A DNA stretch of 64,000 nucleotides from Nematostella vectensis (GCF_932526225.1 NC_064045.1:5283498-5347497), one strand, 5' to 3'. Positions 51,247 to 63,463 are shown, numbered from the stretch's first letter. Notes: generated from the letters alone by a model not told the origin. Program-made: numbers and translations.

Positions 51247-51319
51247 GCCCGGTTAGCTCAGATGGTAGAGCATCAGACTTTTAATCTGAGGGTCATGGGT
51301 TCGAGCCCCATATCGGGCG
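51247..51319 (+). tRNA. tRNA-Lys(UUU) 91
   Basis: Array consensus. Long spacer follows. Confidence 0.96.
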
Positions 51320-51688
51320 ACTTATTTTTCTCTTTTTAACAGAAAAGTTTGCCCATCTCTCGAACTCTCCAACAAATTAGCATCAATTATTTTCGCGCCG
51401 TATTGAAAATGCTCGTCTTTTAGAGCACGCACAGCTGGGTATAGCATTATTTAAATATAAATCAGAACATTTTAGCTGAAAAAGTCTAGGAATGATATAT
51501 GAAATGAAATTTGAATTAATCGCTAAGGGGAATTGTCCTGACATGTTGACGCATTGACGACTGATTGATAACTGATTATTCTTGAGCCCGTGGGTGGGAG
51601 GAGCTTTCGCTTTTATAGCGGAACCTCGTGTTCAACAGAAAACAGTTTGCTCATCTCTCGACCTTATTTGTAAGATTTTACAATAAGC

Positions 51689-51761
51689 GCCCGGTTAGCT
51701 CAGATGGTAGAGCATCAGACTTTTAATCTGAGGGTCATGGGTTCGAGCCCCATATCGGGCG
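51689..51761 (+). tRNA. tRNA-Lys(UUU) 92
   Basis: Array consensus. Long spacer follows. Confidence 0.96.
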
Positions 51762-52130
51762 ACTTATTTTTCTCTTTTTAACAGAAACGTTTGCCCATCT
51801 CTCGACCTCGCTAACACATTAGCATCAATTGTTCTCGCTCTGTATTGAAAATGCGCGTATTTTAGAGCACGCAAAGCTTGGTATAGCATTATTTAAATAT
51901 AAATCAGAACATTTTAGCAGGAAAAGTCTAGGAATGATATATGAAATGAAATTTGAATTAAGCCCTTAAGGGAATTGTCCTGACATGTTGACGCATTGAC
52001 GACTGATTGATAACTGATTGTTCGTGAGCCCGTGGGTGGGAGGAGCTTTCGCTTTTATAGCGGAACCTCGTGTTCAACAGAAAACAGTTTGCTGATCTCT
52101 CGACCATATTTGTAAGATATTACAACAAGC

Positions 52131-52203
52131 GCCCGGTTAGCTCAGATGGTAGAGCATCAGACTTTTAATCTGAGGGTCATGGGTTCGAGCCCCATATCGG
52201 GCG
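52131..52203 (+). tRNA. tRNA-Lys(UUU) 93
   Basis: Array consensus. Long spacer follows. Confidence 0.96.
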
Positions 52204-52571
52204 ACTTATTTTTCTCTTTTTAACAGAAACGTTTGCCCATCTCTCGACCTCTCTAACACATTAGCATCAATTATTCTCGCGCTGTATTGAAAATGCTCGT
52301 ATTTTAGAGCACGCAAAGCTTGGTATAGCATTATTTAAATATAAATCAGAACATTTTAGCAGGAAAAGTCTAGGAATGATATATGAAATGAATTTGAATT
52401 AATCGCTAAGGGGAATTGTCCTGACATGTTGACGCATTGACGACTGATTGATAACTGATTGTTCGTGAGCCCGTTGGTGGGAGGAGCTTTCGCTTTTATA
52501 GCGGAACCTCGTGTTCAACAGAAAACAGTTTGCTCATCTCTCGACCTTATTTGTAAGATATTACAACAAGC

Positions 52572-52644
52572 GCCCGGTTAGCTCAGATGGTAGAGCATCA
52601 GACTTTTAATCTGAGGGTCATGGGTTCGAGCCCCATATCGGGTG
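52572..52644 (+). tRNA. tRNA-Lys(UUU) 94
   Basis: C72T (G1-U72 wobble), as in gene 56. Short spacer follows. Confidence 0.88.
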
Positions 52645-52718
52645 ACTTACTTTGCACTTTTTAACAGAAAATAGTTTGGACATTTCTCGACCTTTTTTGG
52701 TAAGACATGTCTACGAGC

Positions 52719-52791
52719 GCCCGGTTAGCTCAGATGGTAGAGCATCAGACTTTTAATCTGAGGGTCATGGGTTCGAGCCCCATATCGGGCG
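52719..52791 (+). tRNA. tRNA-Lys(UUU) 95
   Basis: Array consensus. Long spacer follows. Confidence 0.96.
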
Positions 52792-53160
52792 ACTTATTTT
52801 TCTCTTTTTAACAGAAAAGTTTGCCCATCTCTCGAACTCTCCAACAAATTAGCATCAATTATTTTCGCGCCGTATTGAAAATGCTCGTCTTTTAGAACAC
52901 GCAGAGCTGGGTATAGCATTATTTAAATATAAATCAGAATATTTTAGCTGAAAAAGTCTAGGAATGATATATGAAATAAAATTTGAATTAATCGCTAAGG
53001 GGAATTGTCCTGACATGTTGACGCATTGACGACTGATTGATAACTGATTATTCTTGAGCCCGTGGGTGGGAGGAGCTTTCGCTTTTATAGCGGAACCTCG
53101 TGTTCAACAGAAAACAGTTTGCTCATCTTTCGACCTTATTTGTAAGATATTACAACAAGC

Positions 53161-53233
53161 GCCCGGTTAGCTCAGATGGTAGAGCATCAGACTTTTAATC
53201 TGAGGGTCATGGGTTCGAGCCCCATATCGGGCG
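53161..53233 (+). tRNA. tRNA-Lys(UUU) 96
   Basis: Array consensus. Short spacer follows. Confidence 0.96.
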
Positions 53234-53307
53234 ACTTACTTTGCTCTTTTTAACAGAAAATAGTTTGCACATTTCTCGACCTTTTTTGGTAAGACATGTC
53301 TACTAAC

Positions 53308-53380
53308 GCCCGGTTAGCTCAGATGGTTGAGCATCAGACTTTTAATCTGAGGGTCATGGGTTCGAGCCCCATATCGGGCG
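53308..53380 (+). tRNA. tRNA-Lys(UUU) 97
   Basis: A21T as in gene 59. Long spacer follows. Confidence 0.86.
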
Positions 53381-53749
53381 ACTTATTTTTCTCTTTTTAA
53401 CAGAAAAGTTTACCCATCTCTCGACCTCTCTAACATATTAGCATCAATTATTCTCGCGCCGTATTGAAAATGCTCGTCTTTTAGAGCACGCACAGCTGGG
53501 TATAGCATTATTTAAATATAAATCATAACATTTTAGCATGAAAAGTATAGGAATGATATATGAAATGAAATTTGAATTAATAGCTAAGGGGAATTGTCCT
53601 GACATGTTAACGCATTGACGACTGATTGATAACTGATTGTTCGTGAGCCCGTGGGTGGGAGGAGCTTTCGCTTTTATAGCGGAACCTCGTGTTCAACAGA
53701 AAACAGTTTGCTCATCTTTCGACCTTATATGTAAGATATTACAAGAAGC

Positions 53750-53822
53750 GCCCGGTTACCTCAGACGGTAGAGCATCAGACTTTTAATCTGAGGGTCATG
53801 GGTTCGAGCCCCATATCGGGCG
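53750..53822 (+). tRNA. tRNA-Lys(UUU) 98
   Basis: G10C and T17C. Long spacer follows. Confidence 0.8.
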
Positions 53823-54190
53823 ACTTATTTTTCTCTTTTTAACAGAAAAGTTTGCCCATCTCTCGACCTCTCTAACACATTAGCATCAATTATTCTCGCG
53901 CTGTATTGAAAATGCTCGTCTTTTAGAGCACGCAAAGCTTGGTATAGCATTATTTAACTATAAATCAGAACATTTTAGCTTGAAATGTCTAGGAATGATA
54001 TATGAAATGAAATTTGAATTAATCGCTAAGGGGAATTGTCCTGACATGTTGACGCATTGACGACTGATTGATAACTGAATGTTTGTGAGCCCGTGGGTGG
54101 GAGGAGCTTTCGCTTTCTAGCGGAACCTCGTGTTCAACAGAAAACAGTTTGCTGATCTCTCGACCTTATTTGTAAGATATTACAACAAGC

Positions 54191-54263
54191 GCCCGGTTAG
54201 CTCAGATGGTAGAGCATCAGACTTTTAATCTGAGGGTCATGGGTTCGAGCCCCATATCGGGCG
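54191..54263 (+). tRNA. tRNA-Lys(UUU) 99
   Basis: Array consensus. Short spacer follows. Confidence 0.96.
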
Positions 54264-54337
54264 ACTTACTTTGCTCTTTTTAACAGAAAATAGTTTGCAC
54301 ATTTCTCAACCGTTTTTGGTAAGACATGTCTACTAAC

Positions 54338-54410
54338 GCCCGGTTAGCTCAGATGGTAGAGCATCAGACTTTTAATCTGAGGGTCATGGGTTCGAGCCCC
54401 ATATCGGGCG
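54338..54410 (+). tRNA. tRNA-Lys(UUU) 100
   Basis: Array consensus. Long spacer follows. Confidence 0.96.
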
Positions 54411-54779
54411 ACTTATTTTTCTCTTTTTAACAGAAAAGTTTACCCATCTCTCGACCTCTCTAACATATTAGCATCAATTATTCTCGCGCCGTATTGAAAA
54501 TGCTCGTCTTTTAGAGCACGCACAGCTGGGTATAGCATTATTTAAATATAAATCATAACATTTTAGCATGAAAAGTATAGGAATGATATATGAAATGAAA
54601 TTTGAATTAATAGCTAAGGGGAATTGTCCTGACATGTTAACGCATTGACGACTGATTGATAACTGATTGTTCGTGAGCCCGTGGGTGGCAGGAGCTTTCG
54701 CTTTTATAGCGGAACCTCGTGTTCAACAGAAAACAGTTTGCTCATCTTTCGACCTTATATGTAAGATATTACAAGAAGC

Positions 54780-54852
54780 GCCCGGTTACCTCAGACGGTA
54801 GAGCATCAGACTTTTAATCTGAGGGTCATGGGTTCGAGCCCCATATCGGGCG
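54780..54852 (+). tRNA. tRNA-Lys(UUU) 101
   Basis: G10C and T17C. Long spacer follows. Confidence 0.8.
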
Positions 54853-55220
54853 ACTTATTTTTCTCTTTTTAACAGAAAAGTTTGCCCATCTCTCGACCTC
54901 TCTAACACATTAGCATCAATTATTCTCGCGCTGTATTGAAAATGCTCGTCTTTTAGAGCACGCAAAGCTTGGTATAGCATTATTTAACTATAAATCAGAA
55001 CATTTTAGCTTGAAATGTCTAGGAATGATATATGAAATGAAATTTGAATTAATCGCTAAGGGGAATTGTCCTGACATGTTGACGCATTGACGACTGATTG
55101 ATAACTGAATGTTTGTGAGCCCGTGGGTGGGAGGAGCTTTCGCTTTCTAGCGGAACCTCGTGTTCAACAGAAAACAGTTTGCTGATCTCTCGACCTTATT
55201 TGTAAGATATTACAACAAGC

Positions 55221-55293
55221 GCCCGGTTAGCTCAGATGGTAGAGCATCAGACTTTTAATCTGAGGGTCATGGGTTCGAGCCCCATATCGGGCG
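55221..55293 (+). tRNA. tRNA-Lys(UUU) 102
   Basis: Array consensus. Short spacer follows. Confidence 0.96.
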
Positions 55294-55367
55294 ACTTACT
55301 TTGCTCTTTTTAACAGAAAATAGTTTGCACATTTCTCAACCGTTTTTGGTAAGACATGTCTACTAAC

Positions 55368-55440
55368 GCCCGGTTAGCTCAGATGGTAGAGCATCAGACT
55401 TTTAATCTGAGGGTCATGGGTTCGAGCCCCATATCGGGCG
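55368..55440 (+). tRNA. tRNA-Lys(UUU) 103
   Basis: Array consensus. Long spacer follows. Confidence 0.96.
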
Positions 55441-55809
55441 ACTTATTTTTCTCTTTTTAACAGAAAAGTTTACCCATCTCTCGACCTCTCTAACATATTA
55501 GCATCAATTATTCTCGCGCCGTATTGAAAATGCTCGTCTTTTAGAGCACGCACAGCTGGGTATAGCATTATTTAAATATAAATCATAACATTTTAGCATG
55601 AAAAGTATAGGAATGATATATGAAATGAAATTTGAATTAATAGCTAAGGGGAATTGTCCTGACATGTTAACGCATTGACGACTGATTGATAACTGATTGT
55701 TCGTGAGCCCGTGGGTGGGAGGAGCTTTCGCTTTTATAGCGGAACCTCGTGTTCAACAGAAAACAGTTTGCTCATCTTTCGACCTTATATGTAAGATATT
55801 ACAAGAAGC

Positions 55810-55882
55810 GCCCGGTTACTTCAGACGGTAGAGCATCACACTTTTAATCTGAGGGTCATGGGTTCGAGCCCCATATCGGGCG
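55810..55882 (+). tRNA. tRNA-Lys(UUU) 104, doubtful
   Basis: G10C, C11T, T17C and G30C: D-stem and anticodon-stem mismatches. Long spacer follows. Confidence 0.7.
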
Positions 55883-56250
55883 ACTTATTTTTCTCTTTTT
55901 AACAGAAAAGTTTGCCCATCTCTCGACCTCTCTAACACATTAGCATCAATTATTCTCGCGCTGTATTGAAAATGCTCGTCTTTTAGAGCACGCAAAGCTT
56001 GGTATAGCATTATTTAACTATAAATCAGAACATTTTAGCTTGAAATGTCTAGGAATGATATATGAAATGAAATTTGAATTAATCGCTAAGGGGAATTGTC
56101 CTGACATGTTGACGCATTGACGACTGATTGATAACTGAATGTTCGTGAGCCCGTGGGTGGGAGGAGCTTTCGCTTTCTAGCGGAACCTCGTGTTCAACAG
56201 AAAACAGTTTGCTGATCTCTCGACCTTATTTGTAAGATATTACAACAAGC

Positions 56251-56323
56251 GCCCGGTTAGCTCAGATGGTAGAGCATCAGACTTTTAATCTGAGGGTCAT
56301 GGGTTCGAGCCCCATATCGGGCG
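56251..56323 (+). tRNA. tRNA-Lys(UUU) 105
   Basis: Array consensus. Short spacer follows. Confidence 0.96.
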
Positions 56324-56397
56324 ACTTACTTTGCTCTTTTTAACAGAAAATAGTTTGCACATTTCTCAACCGTTTTTGGTAAGACATGTCTACTAAC

Positions 56398-56470
56398 GCC
56401 CGGTTAGCTCAGATGGTAGAGCATCAGACTTTTAATCTGAGGGTCATGGGTTCGAGCCCCATATCGGGCG
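56398..56470 (+). tRNA. tRNA-Lys(UUU) 106
   Basis: Array consensus. Long spacer follows. Confidence 0.96.
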
Positions 56471-56839
56471 ACTTATTTTTCTCTTTTTAACAGAAAAGTT
56501 TACCCATCTCTCGACCTCTCTAACATATTAGCATCAATTATTCTCGCGCCGTATTGAAAATGCTCGTCTTTTAGAGCACGCACAGCTGGGTATAGCATTA
56601 TTTAAATATAAATCATAACATTTTAGCATGAAAAGTATAGGAATGATATATGAAATGAAATTTGAATTAATAGCTAAGGGGAATTGTCCTGACATGTTAA
56701 CGCATTGACGACTGATTGATAACTGATTGTTCGTGAGCCCGTGGGTGGCAGGAGCTTTCGCTTTTATAGCGGAACCTCGTGTTCAACAGAAAACAGTTTG
56801 CTCATCTTTCGACCTTATATGTAAGATATTACAAGAAGC

Positions 56840-56912
56840 GCCCGGTTACCTCAGACGGTAGAGCATCAGACTTTTAATCTGAGGGTCATGGGTTCGAGCC
56901 CCATATCGGGCG
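56840..56912 (+). tRNA. tRNA-Lys(UUU) 107
   Basis: G10C and T17C. Long spacer follows. Confidence 0.8.
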
Positions 56913-57280
56913 ACTTATTTTTCTCTTTTTAACAGAAAAGTTTGCCCATCTCTCGACCTCTCTAACACATTAGCATCAATTATTCTCGCGCTGTATTGAA
57001 AATGCTCGTCTTTTAGAGCACGCAAAGCTTGGTATAGCATTATTTAACTATAAATCAGAACATTTTAGCTTGAAATGTCTAGGAATGATATATGAAATGA
57101 AATTTGAATTAATCGCTAAGGGGAATTGTCCTGACATGTTGACGCATTGACGACTGATTGATAACTGAATGTTTGTGAGCCCGTGGGTGGGAGGAGCTTT
57201 CGCTTTCTAGCGGAACCTCGTGTTCAACAGAAAACAGTTTGCTGATCTCTCGACCTTATTTGTAAGATATTACAACAAGC

Positions 57281-57353
57281 GCCCGGTTAGCTCAGATGGT
57301 AGAGCATCAGACTTTTAATCTGAGGGTCATGGGTTCGAGCCCCATATCGGGCG
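57281..57353 (+). tRNA. tRNA-Lys(UUU) 108
   Basis: Array consensus. Short spacer follows. Confidence 0.96.
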
Positions 57354-57427
57354 ACTTACTTTGCTCTTTTTAACAGAAAATAGTTTGCACATTTCTCAAC
57401 CGTTTTTGGTAAGACATGTCTACTAAC

Positions 57428-57500
57428 GCCCGGTTAGCTCAGATGGTAGAGCATCAGACTTTTAATCTGAGGGTCATGGGTTCGAGCCCCATATCGGGCG
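57428..57500 (+). tRNA. tRNA-Lys(UUU) 109
   Basis: Array consensus. Long spacer follows. Confidence 0.96.
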
Positions 57501-57869
57501 ACTTATTTTTCTCTTTTTAACAGAAAAGTTTACCCATCTCTCGACCTCTCTAACATATTAGCATCAATTATTCTCGCGCCGTATTGAAAATGCTCGTCTT
57601 TTAGAGCACGCACAGCTGGGTATAGCATTATTTAAATATAAATCATAACATTTTAGCATGAAAAGTATAGGAATGATATATGAAATGAAATTTGAATTAA
57701 TAGCTAAGGGGAATTGTCCTGACATGTTAACGCATTGACGACTGATTGATAACTGATTGTTCGTGAGCCCGTGGGTGGGAGGAGCTTTCGCTTTTATAGC
57801 GGAACCTCGTGTTCAACAGAAAACAGTTTGCTCATCTTTCGACCTTATATGTAAGATATTACAAGAAGC

Positions 57870-57942
57870 GCCCGGTTACTTCAGACGGTAGAGCATCACA
57901 CTTTTAATCTGAGGGTCATGGGTTCGAGCCCCATATCGGGCG
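57870..57942 (+). tRNA. tRNA-Lys(UUU) 110, doubtful
   Basis: G10C, C11T, T17C and G30C, identical to gene 104 (offset 2060). Long spacer follows. Confidence 0.7.
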
Positions 57943-58310
57943 ACTTATTTTTCTCTTTTTAACAGAAAAGTTTGCCCATCTCTCGACCTCTCTAACACAT
58001 TAGCATCAATTATTCTCGCGCTGTATTGAAAATGCTCGTCTTTTAGAGCACGCAAAGCTTGGTATAGCATTATTTAACTATAAATCAGAACATTTTAGCT
58101 TGAAATGTCTAGGAATGATATATGAAATGAAATTTGAATTAATCGCTAAGGGGAATTGTCCTGACATGTTGACGCATTGACGACTGATTGATAACTGAAT
58201 GTTCGTGAGCCCGTGGGTGGGAGGAGCTTTCGCTTTCTAGCGGAACCTCGTGTTCAACAGAAAACAGTTTGCTGATCTCTCGACCTTATTTGTAAGATAT
58301 TACAACAAGC

Positions 58311-58383
58311 GCCCGGTTAGCTCAGATGGTAGAGCATCAGACTTTTAATCTGAGGGTCATGGGTTCGAGCCCCATATCGGGCG
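58311..58383 (+). tRNA. tRNA-Lys(UUU) 111
   Basis: Array consensus. Short spacer follows. Confidence 0.96.
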
Positions 58384-58457
58384 ACTTACTTTGCTCTTTT
58401 TAACAGAAAATAGTTTGCACATTTCTCAACCGTTTTTGGTAAGACATGTCTACTAGC

Positions 58458-58530
58458 GCCTGGTTAGCTCAGATGGTAGAGCATCAGACTTTTAATCTGA
58501 GGGTCATGGGTTCGAGCCCCATATCGGGCG
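58458..58530 (+). tRNA. tRNA-Lys(UUU) 112
   Basis: C4T gives a U4-G69 wobble. Long spacer follows. Confidence 0.9.
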
Positions 58531-58899
58531 ACTTATTTTTCTCTTTTTAAGAGAAACGTTTGCCCATCTCTCGACCTCTCTAACACATTAGCATCAATTA
58601 TTCTCGCGCTGTATTGAAACTGCTCGTCTTTTAGAGCACGCAAAGCTTGGTATAGCATTATTTAACTATAAATCAGAACATTTCAGCTGGAAAAGTCTAG
58701 GAATGATATATGAAATGAAATTTGAATTAATCGCTAAGGGGAATTGTCCTGACATGTTGACGCATTGACGACTGATTGATAACTGATTGTTCGTGAGCCC
58801 GTGGGTGGGAGAAGCTTTCGCTTTTATAGCGGAACCTCGTGTTCAACAGAAAACAGTTTGCTCATCTCTCGACCTTATTTGTAAGATATTACAACGAGC

Positions 58900-58972
58900 G
58901 CCCGGTTAGCTCAGATGGTAGAGCATCAGACTTTTAATCTGAGGGTCATGGGTTCGAGCCCCATATCGGGCG
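58900..58972 (+). tRNA. tRNA-Lys(UUU) 113
   Basis: Array consensus. Long spacer follows. Confidence 0.96.
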
Positions 58973-59341
58973 ACTTATTTTTCTCTTTTTAACAGAAACG
59001 TTTGCCCATCTCTCGACCTCTCTAACACATTAGCATCAATTATTCTCGCGCTGTATTGAAAATGCTCGCCTTTTAGAGCACGCAAAGCTTGGTATAGCAT
59101 TATTTAAATATAAATCAGAACATTTCAGCTGGAAAAGTCTAGAAATGATATATGAAATGAAATTTGAATTAATCGCTAAGGGGAATTGTCCTGACATGTT
59201 GACGCATTGACGACTGATTGATAACTGATTGTTCGTGAGCCCGTGGGTGGGAGGAGCTTTCGCTTTTATAGCGGAACCTCGTGTTCAACAGAAAACAGTT
59301 TGCTCATCTCTCGACCTTATTTGTAAGATATTACAACAAGC

Positions 59342-59414
59342 GCCCGGTTAGCTCAGATGGTAGAGCATCAGACTTTTAATCTGAGGGTCATGGGTTCGAG
59401 CCCCATATCTGGCG
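59342..59414 (+). tRNA. tRNA-Lys(UUU) 114
   Basis: G69T without C4A leaves a C4-U69 mismatch. Short spacer follows. Confidence 0.86.
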
Positions 59415-59488
59415 ACTTACTTTGCTCTTTTTAACAGAAAATAGTTTGCACATTTCTCGACCTTTTTTGGTAAGATATGTCTACGAGC

Positions 59489-59561
59489 GCCCGGTTGGCT
59501 CAGATGGTAGAGCATCAGACTTTTAATCTGAGGGTCATGGGTTCGAGCCCCATATCGGGCG
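59489..59561 (+). tRNA. tRNA-Lys(UUU) 115
   Basis: A9G only. Long spacer follows. Confidence 0.92.
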
Positions 59562-59931
59562 ACTTATTTTTCTCTTTTTAACAGAAAAGTTCGCCCATCT
59601 CTAGACCTCTCTAACACATTAGCATCAATTATTATACGCGCCGTATTGAAAATGCTCGCCTTTTAGAGCACGCAAAGCTTGGTATAGCATTATTTAAATA
59701 TAAATCAGAACATTTAAGCAGGAAAAGTCTAGGAATGATATATGAAATGAAATTTAAATTAATCGCTAAGGGGAATTGTCCTGACATGTTGACGCATTGA
59801 CGACTGATTGATAACTGATTGTTCGTGAGCCCGTGGGTGGGAGGAGCTTTCCCTTTTATAGCGGAACCTCGTGTTCAACAGAAAACAGTTTGCTCATCTC
59901 TCGACCTTATTTGTAAGATATTACAACAAGC

Positions 59932-60004
59932 GCCCGGTTAGCTCAGATGGTAGAGCATCAGACTTTTAATCTGAGGGTCATGGGTTCAAGCCCAATATCG
60001 GGCG
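59932..60004 (+). tRNA. tRNA-Lys(UUU) 116
   Basis: G57A and C63A (T-stem mismatch). Short spacer follows. Confidence 0.83.
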
Positions 60005-60078
60005 ACTTACTTTGCTCTTTTTAACAGAAAATAGTTTGCACATTTCTCGACCTTTTTTGGTAAGACATGTCTACGAGC

Positions 60079-60151
60079 GCCCGGTTGGCTCAGATGGTAG
60101 AGCATCAGACTTTTAATCTGAGGGTCATGGGTTCGAGCCCCATATCGGGCG
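60079..60151 (+). tRNA. tRNA-Lys(UUU) 117
   Basis: A9G only. Long spacer follows. Confidence 0.92.
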
Positions 60152-60519
60152 ACTTATTTTTCTCTTTTTAACAGAAAAGTTTGCCCATCTCTCGACCTCT
60201 CTAACACATTAGCATCAATTATTCTTGCGCCGTATTGAAAATGCTCGTCTTTTAGAGCACGCACAGCTGGGTATAGCATTATTTAAATATAAATCAGAAC
60301 ATTTTAGCTGGAAAAGTCTAGAAAGATATATGAAATGAAATTTGAATTAAGCCCTTAAGGGAATTGTCCTGACATGTTGACGCATTGACGACTGATTGAT
60401 AACTGATTGTTCGTGAGCCCGTGGGTGGGAGGAGCTTTCGCTTTTCTAGCGGAACCTCGTGTTCAACAGAAAAAAGTTTGCTAATCTTTTGACCTTATAT
60501 GTAAGATATTACAAGAAGC

Positions 60520-60592
60520 GCCCGGTTACCTCAGATGGTAGAGCATCAGACTTTTAATCTGAGGGTCATGGGTTCGAGCCCCATATCGGGCG
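60520..60592 (+). tRNA. tRNA-Lys(UUU) 118
   Basis: G10C (D-stem mismatch, box A). Long spacer follows. Confidence 0.8.
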
Positions 60593-60961
60593 ACATATTT
60601 TTCTCTTTTTAACAGAAAAGTTTGCCCATCTCTCGACCTCTCTAACACATTATCATCAATTATTCTCGCGCTGTATTGAAAATGCTTGTCTTTTAGAGCA
60701 CGCAAAGCTTGGTATAGCATTATTTAAATATAAATCAGAACATTTTAGCTGGAAAAGTCTAGGAATGATATATGAAATGAAATTTGAATTAATCGCTAAG
60801 GGGAATTGTCCTTACATGTTTATGCATTGACGACTGATTGATAACTGATTGTTCGTGAGCCCGTGGGTGGGAGGAGCTTTCGCTTTTATAGCGGAACCTA
60901 GTGTTCAACAGAAAACAGTTTGCTGATCTCTCGACCTTATTTGTAAGATATTACAACAAGC

Positions 60962-61034
60962 GCCCGGTTAGCTCAGATGGTAGAGCATCAGACTTTTAAT
61001 CTGAGGGTCATGAGTTCGAGCCCCATATCGGGCG
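60962..61034 (+). tRNA. tRNA-Lys(UUU) 119
   Basis: G52A breaks a T-stem pair. Long spacer follows. Confidence 0.84.
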
Positions 61035-61402
61035 ACTTATTTTTCTCTTTTTAACAGAAACGTTTGCCCATCTCTCGACCTCTCTAACACATTAGCATCA
61101 ATTATTCTCGCGCTGTATTGAAAATGCTCGTATTTTAGAGCACGCAAAGCTTGGTATAGCATTATTTAAATATAAATCAGAACATTTTAGCAGGAAAAGT
61201 CTAGGAATGATATATGAAATGAATTTGAATTAATCGCTAAGGGGAATTGTCCTGACATGTTGACGCATTGACGACTGATTGATAACTGATTGTTCGTGAG
61301 CCCGTTGGTGGAAGGAGCTTTCGCTTTTATAGCGGAACCTCGTGTTCAACAGAAAACAGTTTGCTCATCTTTTGACCTTATTTGTAAGATATTACAACAA
61401 GC

Positions 61403-61475
61403 GCCCGGTTAGCTCAGATGGTAGAGCATCAGACGTTTAATCTGAGGGTCATGGGTTCGAGCCCCATATCGGGCG
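61403..61475 (+). tRNA. tRNA-Lys(UUU) 120, U33 lost
   Basis: T33G removes the universal U33. Short spacer follows. Confidence 0.76.
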
Positions 61476-61549
61476 ACTTACTTTGCACTTTTTAACAGAA
61501 AATAGTTTGGACATTTCTCGACCTTTTTTGGTAAGACATGTCTACGAGC

Positions 61550-61622
61550 GCCCGGTTAGCTCAGATGGTAGAGCATCAGACTTTTAATCTGAGGGTCATG
61601 GGTTCGAGCCCCATATCGGGCG
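61550..61622 (+). tRNA. tRNA-Lys(UUU) 121
   Basis: Array consensus. Long spacer follows. Confidence 0.96.
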
Positions 61623-61991
61623 ACTTATTTTTCTCTTTTTAACAGAAAAGTTTGCCCATCTCTCGAACTCTCCAACAAATTAGCATCAATTATTTTCGCG
61701 TCGTATTGAAAATGCTCGTCTTTTAGAGCACGCACAGCTGGGTATAGCATTATTTAAATATAAATCAGAACATTTTAGCTGAAAAAGTCTAGGAATGATA
61801 TATGAAATGAAATTTGAATTAATCGCTAAGGGGAATTGTCCTGACATGTTGACGCATTGACGACTGATTGATAACTGATTATTCTTGAGCCCGTGGGTGG
61901 GAGGAGCTTTCGCTTTTATAGCGGAACCTCGTGTTCAACAGAAAACAGTTTGCTCATCTCTCGACCTTATTTGTAAGATATTACAACAAGC

Positions 61992-62064
61992 GCCCGGTTA
62001 GCTCAGATGGTAGAGCATCAGACTTTTAATCTGAGGGTCATGGGTTCGAGCCACATATCGGGCG
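61992..62064 (+). tRNA. tRNA-Lys(UUU) 122
   Basis: C62A is a T-stem mismatch. Long spacer follows. Confidence 0.84.
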
Positions 62065-62433
62065 ACTTATTTTTATCTTTTTAACAGAAACGTTTGCCCA
62101 TCTCTCGACCTCGCTAACACATTAGCATCAATTATTCTCGCTCTGTATTGAAAATGCTCGCCTTTTAGAGCACGCAAAGCTTGGTATAGCATTATTTAAA
62201 TATAAATCAGAACATTTAAGCAGGAAAAGTCTAGGAATGATATATGAAATGAAATTTAAATTAATCGCTAAGGGGAATTGTCCTGACATGTTGACGCATT
62301 GACGACTGATTGATAACTGATTGTTCGTGAGCCCGTGGGTGGGAGGAGCTTTCCCTTTTATAGCGGAACCTCGTGTTCAACAGAAAACAGTTTGCTCATC
62401 TCTCGACCTTATTTGTAAGATATTACAACAAGC

Positions 62434-62506
62434 GCCCGGTTAGCTCAGATGGTAGAGCATCAGACTTTTAATCTGAGGGTCATGGGTTCAAGCCCAATAT
62501 CGGGCG
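62434..62506 (+). tRNA. tRNA-Lys(UUU) 123
   Basis: G57A and C63A. Short spacer follows. Confidence 0.83.
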
Positions 62507-62580
62507 ACTTACTTTGCTCTTTTTAACAGAAAATAGTTTGCACATTTCTCGACCTTTTTTAGTAAGACATGTCTACGAGC

Positions 62581-62653
62581 GCCCGGTTGGCTCAGATGGT
62601 AGAGCATCAGACTTTTAATCTGAGGGTCATGGGTTCGAGCCCCATATCGGGCG
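62581..62653 (+). tRNA. tRNA-Lys(UUU) 124
   Basis: A9G only. Long spacer follows. Confidence 0.92.
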
Positions 62654-63021
62654 ACTTATTTTTCTCTTTTTAACAGAAAAGTTTGCCCATCTCTCGACCT
62701 CTCTAACACATTAGCATCAATTATTCTCGCGCCGTATTGAAAATGCTCGTCTTTTAGAGCACGCACAGCTGGGTATAGCATTATTTAAATATAAATCAGA
62801 ACATTTTAGCTGGAAAAGTCTAGAAAGATATATGAAATGAAATTTGAATTAAGCCCTTAAGGGAATTGTCCTGACATGTTGACGCATTGACGACTGATTG
62901 ATAACTGATTGTTCGTGAGCCCGTGGGTGGGAGGAGCTTTCGCTTTTCTAGCGGAACCTCGTGTTCAACAGAAAAAAGTTTGCTAATCTTTTGACCTTAT
63001 ATGTAAGATATTACAAGAAGC

Positions 63022-63094
63022 GCCCGGTTACCTCAGATGGTAGAGCATCAGACTTTTAATCTTAGGGTCATGGGTTCGAGCCCCATATCGGGCG
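63022..63094 (+). tRNA. tRNA-Lys(UUU) 125, doubtful
   Basis: G10C and G42T: D-stem and anticodon-stem mismatches. Long spacer follows. Confidence 0.74.
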
Positions 63095-63463
63095 ACATAT
63101 TTTTCTCTTTTTAACAGAAAAGTTTGCCCATCTCTCGACCTCTCTAACACATTATCATCAATTATTCTCGCGCTGTATTGAAAATGCTTGTCTTTTAGAG
63201 CACGCAAAGCTTGGTATAGCATTATTTAAATATAAATCAGAACATTTTAGCTGGAAAAGTCTAGGAATGATATATGAAATGAAATTTGAATTAATCGCTA
63301 AGGGGAATTGTCCTTACATGTTTATGCATTGACGACTGATTGATAACTGATTGTTCGTGAGCCCGTGGGTGGGAGGAGCTTTCGCTTTTATAGCGGAACC
63401 TCGTGTTCAACAGAAAACAGTTTGCTGATCTCTCGACCTTATTTGTAAGATATTACAACAAGC

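Larger units (their letters stand above)
48596..51319 (+). repeat. Higher-order repeat of 1620 bp, second run
   Basis: The same five-gene unit starting at 48596 and 50216. Together with 44472-47195 it shows block duplication on top of the tandem repeat. Confidence 0.8.
52572..54600 (+). repeat. Duplicated block, right copy (offset 12959 bp)
   Basis: Right copy of 39613-41640. Its end has been amplified into the 1030-bp repeat that follows. Confidence 0.85.
53308..58457 (+). repeat. Five 1030-bp repeats, also readable as 2060-bp pairs
   Basis: Three-gene units start at 53308, 54338, 55368, 56398 and 57428. From 54338 on, odd and even units differ (second gene TTACCTC versus TTACTTC; spacer TGTTTGTGAG versus TGTTCGTGAG), giving two near-identical 2060-bp pairs. 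This is the youngest expansion visible. Confidence 0.9.
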
